9,306 nt of DNA from Actinomycetes bacterium (GTDB taxonomy: Bacteria; Actinomycetota; Humimicrobiia; Humimicrobiales; Humimicrobiaceae), in contig JAUWCR010000031.1 in NCBI GenBank assembly GCA_030609215.1, positions 1-9,306 of the forward strand, given 5' to 3'. A program made the position numbers and the translations under genes. Numbering within the stretch: the stretch's first letter is position 1; every line of letters starts with the position of its first letter. Below the pieces are notes generated by a model. The model saw nothing but the letters and a program-made list of their open reading frames with translations, searched no databases and had not been told where the DNA came from. Shown piece after piece: positions 5,696-9,306 of the stretch.

Positions 5696-7177
5696 TTGGC
5701 TCAAGACGATGATCCCTTAATATCCATTATTACCGTAAATTATAACGGCAGGCAATTTTTAAGTAATCTTTTTAATTCACTACTAAACTTAAATTATCCT
5801 AAAGAAAAAATTCAAATAATAATGGTAGACAATGGTTCGACAGATGATTCTATAGATTTTGTAGGAAAAAATTTTCCCCAGGTAGAGGTAATTTCTATGC
5901 CTGAAAATTTAGGATATGCAGGTGGGAACAATGAAGGGTTTAAAAATGCTGAAGGCAGGTATATTGCTCTTGTTAATAATGACTGTGTTGTTAAAAGAGA
6001 TTGGCTCAGGGAAATGGTCAATATATTTAAACAATCCTCACAGGGTTCTTGTATTGGAGCTGTGAGTTCAAAAGTTGTATTCCTGTATCCTTATTTGCCG
6101 CTTGAGTTTATGGTAGAAAGTGCTACTCCCGGAGAGTTAAAAAAAGGCAGAGGGAGCAGGAGACTCGGTATAAATATTTCCCATGTTAAAATATGTCAGG
6201 ATAAAATTGTAAGCAGTAAAAGCAGTAATACTGGAAATAGTAAAAATTATGGCAAGAGTAATAACCAAAACAGCAGCAAGGAATATTATAGTGGCGGAGT
6301 TTTGTATGGTGATGTTAAATATTTAGATGGTTTTTATCCTCCATCATCTGACAGGGAAGGAAATATCAATTATTGGACCCAGGATAATGCTATTTTAGCA
6401 GTTCCTATATTTGATATGGGCAAGGATATATATTTAGAGTTTGAAGTATCATCTTATATTTCACCAAATAGTTTAAAAATAGTTGTTGGAGAAGAGATTA
6501 TATATGATTCTAAAGTTAATAAAAGTAAAAAGAAGGTGGAAGTTAGAGTACCAAGAACTTTTTTTGTTCATAAAAAAGATATAATAAACAGCTGCGGGGT
6601 CAAAATAAATAAGTATTTCTACAGTAGAGACAGGGGTTTTCTTAGATTTGATGAGGGCCAGTATGGAAGGGTTGAAGAAATTTTTGCACCAAGCGGGAGC
6701 AGCCTCTTAATGAAGAGGGAGATGCTTGAGGACATCGGTTATTTTGACAAGAATTTCTTTACCTATTATGAGGATATTGATCTGTTCTGGAGAGCCAGAC
6801 TTAAAGGTTGGAAAGTTTTTTTTACTCCTAATTCTATTGTAAGGCATGTCCATTGCGGAACAAGCAAGGAATGGTCCTATAGCTTTACATATCATGTAAT
6901 TCGAAATAGGCTGTTAGCTATTTATAAGTGTGGATGGCCAATGCTTTTTTTAAAAAGTTACTGTGTATTTGTTTTATCAAGCATAGTAAATATATTTATA
7001 GTTATTGGCAGTGCTTTAGCAGGGAGAAAACAAAATAGAATAGATATTCCTATTAGAATAAGGATATTTTTTGAGCTTTTTTATCTACTGGTAAAAAACT
7101 CTGGGAAAAGATTTAGTGTAAGGACGGGTGGAAGAGTATCGGATAATGATATTAAAAGCTGGATAAGAAGCTTTTGA
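5696..7177 (+). CDS. Glycosyltransferase family 2 with large inserted beta-rich module
   Basis: A 493-residue inverting GT2 enzyme, about 150-200 residues longer than a plain WbbL-type enzyme. Catalytic motifs: ISIITVNYNG (9-18), VDNGSTDDS (44-52), ENLGYAGGNN (70-79), NND (94-96), APSGSSLLMKR (331-341), YYEDID (357-362), FWRARLKGW (364-372) and RHVH (383-386), then RNRLLAIYK (403-411) and a hydrophobic C-terminal segment (about 412-443) that should hold it to the membrane. Between about residues 128 and 305, inside the GT-A fold, sits an insert: ESATPG...SRRLGINISHVKI (141-167), a Ser/Asn-rich linker (172-197), GFYPP and YWTQDNAILAVPI (212-238), and beta-strand-like segments up to about 290. 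RDRGFLRFDEGQYG (311-324) returns to the family pattern. A similar 'sRkLGv' motif occurs in the insert of the next gene. TTG start with a good ribosome site; 12 bases to the next ATG. Likely co-transcribed with both neighbours. Substrate unknown. Confidence 0.87.
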   Translation: MAQDDDPLISIITVNYNGRQFLSNLFNSLLNLNYPKEKIQIIMVDNGSTDDSIDFVGKNFPQVEVISMPENLGYAGGNNEGFKNAEGRYIALVNNDCVVKRDWLREMVNIFKQSSQGSCIGAVSSKVVFLYPYLPLEFMVESATPGELKKGRGSRRLGINISHVKICQDKIVSSKSSNTGNSKNYGKSNNQNSSKEYYSGGVLYGDVKYLDGFYPPSSDREGNINYWTQDNAILAVPIFDMGKDIYLEFEVSSYISPNSLKIVVGEEIIYDSKVNKSKKKVEVRVPRTFFVHKKDIINSCGVKINKYFYSRDRGFLRFDEGQYGRVEEIFAPSGSSLLMKREMLEDIGYFDKNFFTYYEDIDLFWRARLKGWKVFFTPNSIVRHVHCGTSKEWSYSFTYHVIRNRLLAIYKCGWPMLFLKSYCVFVLSSIVNIFIVIGSALAGRKQNRIDIPIRIRIFFELFYLLVKNSGKRFSVRTGGRVSDNDIKSWIRSF

Positions 7178-7189
7178 TAGGACATATTT

Positions 7190-8860
7190 ATGATAAAAAT
7201 TGGAATTTATGACAGGTATTTATCAACTTTTGGCGGCGGCGAACGTTACAGTTGTAAAATGGCTGAAATCCTATCTTGTCAGAGCAATTATAGCGTGGAC
7301 ATAATCACAGATATATTTGCAGATTTAAATCAGGTATCCAGGAGGCTTAATCTAAATTTAAGTAAAGTTAACTTAAAAGTATTTCCTTTTTTATCTGAAG
7401 ATTATGCTGAAAAAATTACAAAAGAATATGATATATTTATAAATGCCACCTATTTAAGTTCACTTTCTGCTTATGGAGACAGAAACTTATATTTATGTTA
7501 TTTTCCTACCCCCTTTGATGTAGATTTTAGGACCATACATAGATTCTTACTTTTTTTCTTCAGGCTTCCTGCCATATGGCTGCTTAAATTTTCTGACAGA
7601 CTCTGCAGGGAATTTAAGGCAATAGAAATTGAGGAAGGATTATATGATATTAAGAGGTTTTTCCTTAGGAGAGGCAGCTGGAGCAGCGGGAAAGTAATTA
7701 TCAATATAGATAATTTGAACCAGCGTTTCAGAATAGGACTTAAGAATCCTGATACAAGCAGTATTGATTTGATGCAGTGCAGGATTTTGGTAATTGAGAA
7801 TAAGCAGGAAGGCAATAGGTTAAAAATAGAAGATTTGTTTAATAGGAGTGAAAATATATTATATAAAAAGGACATTAAACTAAAAAAAAATCTAAAAGAG
7901 ATTGTTGAAATTCCAGTTGATCTTAACAAAAAGCTCTACAAGGTTCTAATCGCTTCCAATACTTTTATTCCAAAGACTGAATATAAGAATACAAAAGATT
8001 CAAGGAAATTAGGAGTGGTTGTTTATAATGAAATTAAGGGTAATATTGTAAAAAAGATTATACTGAAAATATTGGGTTTTATTCCCTTGTTTCTTGTTAC
8101 ATATCCAAGAGACTTAAGGTTTTTAAAAACTTATAATAAAATCATAGCAATTTCTAAATATTCTAAGCACTGGATAGAAAAGTTCTGGAAAAGAGACTGC
8201 ACCATACTCTTTCCTCCTGTAGATGTAGATAATTTTACACCTGGGAAAAAGGAAAAAATTATTTTAAGTGTTGGGAGATTTTTCCCTGAACATCATAATA
8301 AAAAGCAGTTAGAACTTGCAAGGGCTTTTATAGAACTCTACAGGGATAATCCGGATGTTATGGATGGATATATCCTGTATCTTGTAGGAGGAGTAGAAGA
8401 TAGAAGCAAACATATAGATTATGTAAATAAAATAAAAGAAATAAGTTCTGGCTATCCTGTAAGGATTTTAACTAATATTGGATGGAAGGAACTAGCTGAT
8501 ATTTTTTCAAGAGCTTATATTTTCTGGCATGGGGCCGGAATGGGAGAAGATGAGAAAAGACATCCTGAAAAGTTTGAACATTTTGGAATAACTACTGTTG
8601 AGGCAATGGCTTCAGGATGTATCCCGGTAGTTATAAATAAGGGAGGGCAAACCGAGATCATTGAAAATGGAAAAGATGGGTTTTTATTTGAAAGCTGGGA
8701 CAGGTTAAAAAAAATTACTTTAAAGATATGCAGCGGTAAAATGGATATAGGCGGTATAAGAGAGGAAGCTCTAAAAAGCTGTAGGAAATTTTCAAACTCT
8801 AATTTTGAAAAAAATCTACTTTCTATTTTAAGAGAAGAGGCAGGAGAGCTTGAAGAATAA
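7190..8860 (+). CDS. Glycosyltransferase family 4, ALG11-like, with large inserted module
   Basis: A 556-residue GT-B glycosyltransferase. The N-terminal half opens with IGIYDRYLSTFGGGERYS (4-21), whose GGGE loop is characteristic of ALG11-like GT4 enzymes. The donor half has ILFPPVDVDNF (339-349), LSVGRFFPEHHNKKQ (359-373), LVGGVEDR (398-405) and an intact E463-x7-E471 motif in EHFGITTVEAMASGCIPVV (463-481). Unlike the two other GT4 enzymes here it therefore keeps the classical acidic pair. Between about 145 and 295 the N-terminal half is interrupted by a beta-rich module: KVIINIDNLNQRFRIGLKNP (168-187), then SNTFIPKTEYKNTKDSRKLG (256-275). The hydrophobic stretches at 118-134 and 288-304 could dip into the membrane. 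AGGA at 7179-7182, seven bases before ATG 7190, supports the start. The gene lies 12 bases after its neighbour and 33 before the next start, so an operon is likely. ALG11 is a mannosyltransferase, but sugar choice here is not readable. Confidence 0.88.
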   Translation: MIKIGIYDRYLSTFGGGERYSCKMAEILSCQSNYSVDIITDIFADLNQVSRRLNLNLSKVNLKVFPFLSEDYAEKITKEYDIFINATYLSSLSAYGDRNLYLCYFPTPFDVDFRTIHRFLLFFFRLPAIWLLKFSDRLCREFKAIEIEEGLYDIKRFFLRRGSWSSGKVIINIDNLNQRFRIGLKNPDTSSIDLMQCRILVIENKQEGNRLKIEDLFNRSENILYKKDIKLKKNLKEIVEIPVDLNKKLYKVLIASNTFIPKTEYKNTKDSRKLGVVVYNEIKGNIVKKIILKILGFIPLFLVTYPRDLRFLKTYNKIIAISKYSKHWIEKFWKRDCTILFPPVDVDNFTPGKKEKIILSVGRFFPEHHNKKQLELARAFIELYRDNPDVMDGYILYLVGGVEDRSKHIDYVNKIKEISSGYPVRILTNIGWKELADIFSRAYIFWHGAGMGEDEKRHPEKFEHFGITTVEAMASGCIPVVINKGGQTEIIENGKDGFLFESWDRLKKITLKICSGKMDIGGIREEALKSCRKFSNSNFEKNLLSILREEAGELEE

Positions 8861-8883
8861 TATTAGAAAATAATTTGACTATC

Positions 8884-8888
8884 AGGAG
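8884..8888 (+). promoter_or_regulatory. Ribosome binding site choosing TTG 8894
   Basis: AGGAG lies five bases before TTG 8894, the only start that keeps the complete first strand of the GT2 domain. It identifies a gene that begins without ATG and runs past the end of the window. Confidence 0.65.
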
Positions 8889-8893
8889 AATAA

Positions 8894-9306
8894 TTGGATT
8901 TAAGCATAATAATTGTAAGTTATAACAGTCTGCAATTTATTAAAAACTGTATAGAAAGTTTATTTTTTTTCATTGGTTCTTTAGATGGGAAGGAAAATAA
9001 AAATAAAATTACATGGGAGCTAATAATAGTTGATAATGGTTCAAGTGACGGAAGTATTGAATACTTAAAAAAATTGGAGTTAGAATCTGATGGGATTTCC
9101 GTTATAGAAATGGGAGAAAATAGGGGTTTTTGCAGTGCTTCAAATGTAGGTGCTGAAAGGGCAAGAGGAGAATTTTTATTGTTTTTAAATCCAGATACTA
9201 AATTTATACAAAAAGGTCTGGATAATCTGATCAAGTTCTATAATGAGGAAAGCAAAGGTGTTAAGGTTGGAATTATTGGGGCGAAATTATTAAATTTTGA
9301 TAACTC
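8894..9306 (+). CDS. Glycosyltransferase family 2, 5' part only (runs off the window)
   Basis: The frame from TTG 8894 is open to the last base and gives 137 residues of a GT2 enzyme. The GT-A nucleotide-binding half is complete: LSIIIVSYNSLQFI (3-16), LIIVDNGSSDGS (43-54), ENRGFCSASNVG (75-86), and the metal-site LNPD (98-101), followed by GIIGAKLLNF (126-135). The NPD form and ENRGF pattern match the WbbL/rhamnosyltransferase-like branch, as in the gene at 1765. The catalytic acidic cluster and C-terminus lie beyond the window, so length and any insert are unknown. It follows the previous gene by 33 bases and has its own AGGAG site, so it should be the fourth or later gene of the operon starting at 5256. 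GT2 identity is firm; acceptor and donor are unknown. Confidence 0.85.
   Translation, partial: MDLSIIIVSYNSLQFIKNCIESLFFFIGSLDGKENKNKITWELIIVDNGSSDGSIEYLKKLELESDGISVIEMGENRGFCSASNVGAERARGEFLLFLNPDTKFIQKGLDNLIKFYNEESKGVKVGIIGAKLLNFDN

Noticed and set aside
7498..7929. Antisense open frame of 143 codons within the ALG11-like gene
   Set aside because: It lies fully opposite a gene with strong GT4 motifs, has no recognisable domain, and is rich in Ser/Leu/Ile as expected from the reverse complement of an AT-rich coding sequence.
1..9306. CRISPR arrays, tRNA/rRNA genes, insertion sequences, riboswitches
   Set aside because: No regularly spaced long repeats, no transposase motifs, no terminal inverted repeats and no structured RNA pattern were seen. 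The non-coding gaps are 12-111 bases and are accounted for by promoters, ribosome sites and the 12-bp repeat.

Overview
This window is AT-rich (roughly one third G+C by eye). It carries seven genes, all on the + strand and tightly packed: six glycosyltransferases and one small membrane protein of the ArnE/SMR type. It looks like the interior of a bacterial surface-polysaccharide cluster (O-antigen, capsule or secondary cell-wall glycan). I see no tRNA, rRNA, CRISPR array, insertion sequence or phage gene, and no non-coding stretch longer than about 115 bases. The organism cannot be named from this sequence. Shine-Dalgarno sites, TTG starts and sigma70/sigmaA-type promoters say bacterium. Arg codons are mostly AGA/AGG. 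Several glycosyltransferase architectures (E-x7-R-x2-D GT4 enzymes, and GT2/GT4 enzymes with an inserted 'sRkLGv' module) resemble, from memory, enzymes common in Actinobacteria. A low-G+C, possibly uncultured, actinobacterial or related lineage is a guess only.

Layout: (1) a promoter candidate, then a GT4 enzyme (112-1668) whose stop codon is followed by a degenerate 12-bp tandem repeat that stays open in the same frame; (2) a GT2 enzyme (1765-2811 including stop region, CDS to 2808) without a recognisable Shine-Dalgarno site; (3) an extended -10 promoter, then a 769-residue protein (2884-5193) joining a GT4 enzyme paralogous to the first gene, a decayed methyltransferase-like domain and a helical tail; (4) another good promoter, then a probable operon of four: ArnE-like protein (5256-5663), GT2 with a large insert (5696-7177), ALG11-like GT4 with a large insert (7190-8860), and the 5' part of another GT2 (from 8894, running off the window). 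Three of these four start with TTG.

Probable joint role (inference): the GT2 and GT4 enzymes add sugars one after another to a lipid-linked (probably undecaprenyl-phosphate type) glycan at the cytoplasmic face of the membrane. The ArnE-like protein may move a lipid-linked sugar across the membrane for later decoration. No sugar-nucleotide synthesis, polymerase, Wzx-type flippase or ABC exporter gene is in the window, so the glycan and its export route cannot be read here.

The least ordinary points are the tripartite 769-residue protein, the shared inserted module in two neighbouring but unrelated glycosyltransferase folds, and the in-frame 12-bp repeat after the first gene.
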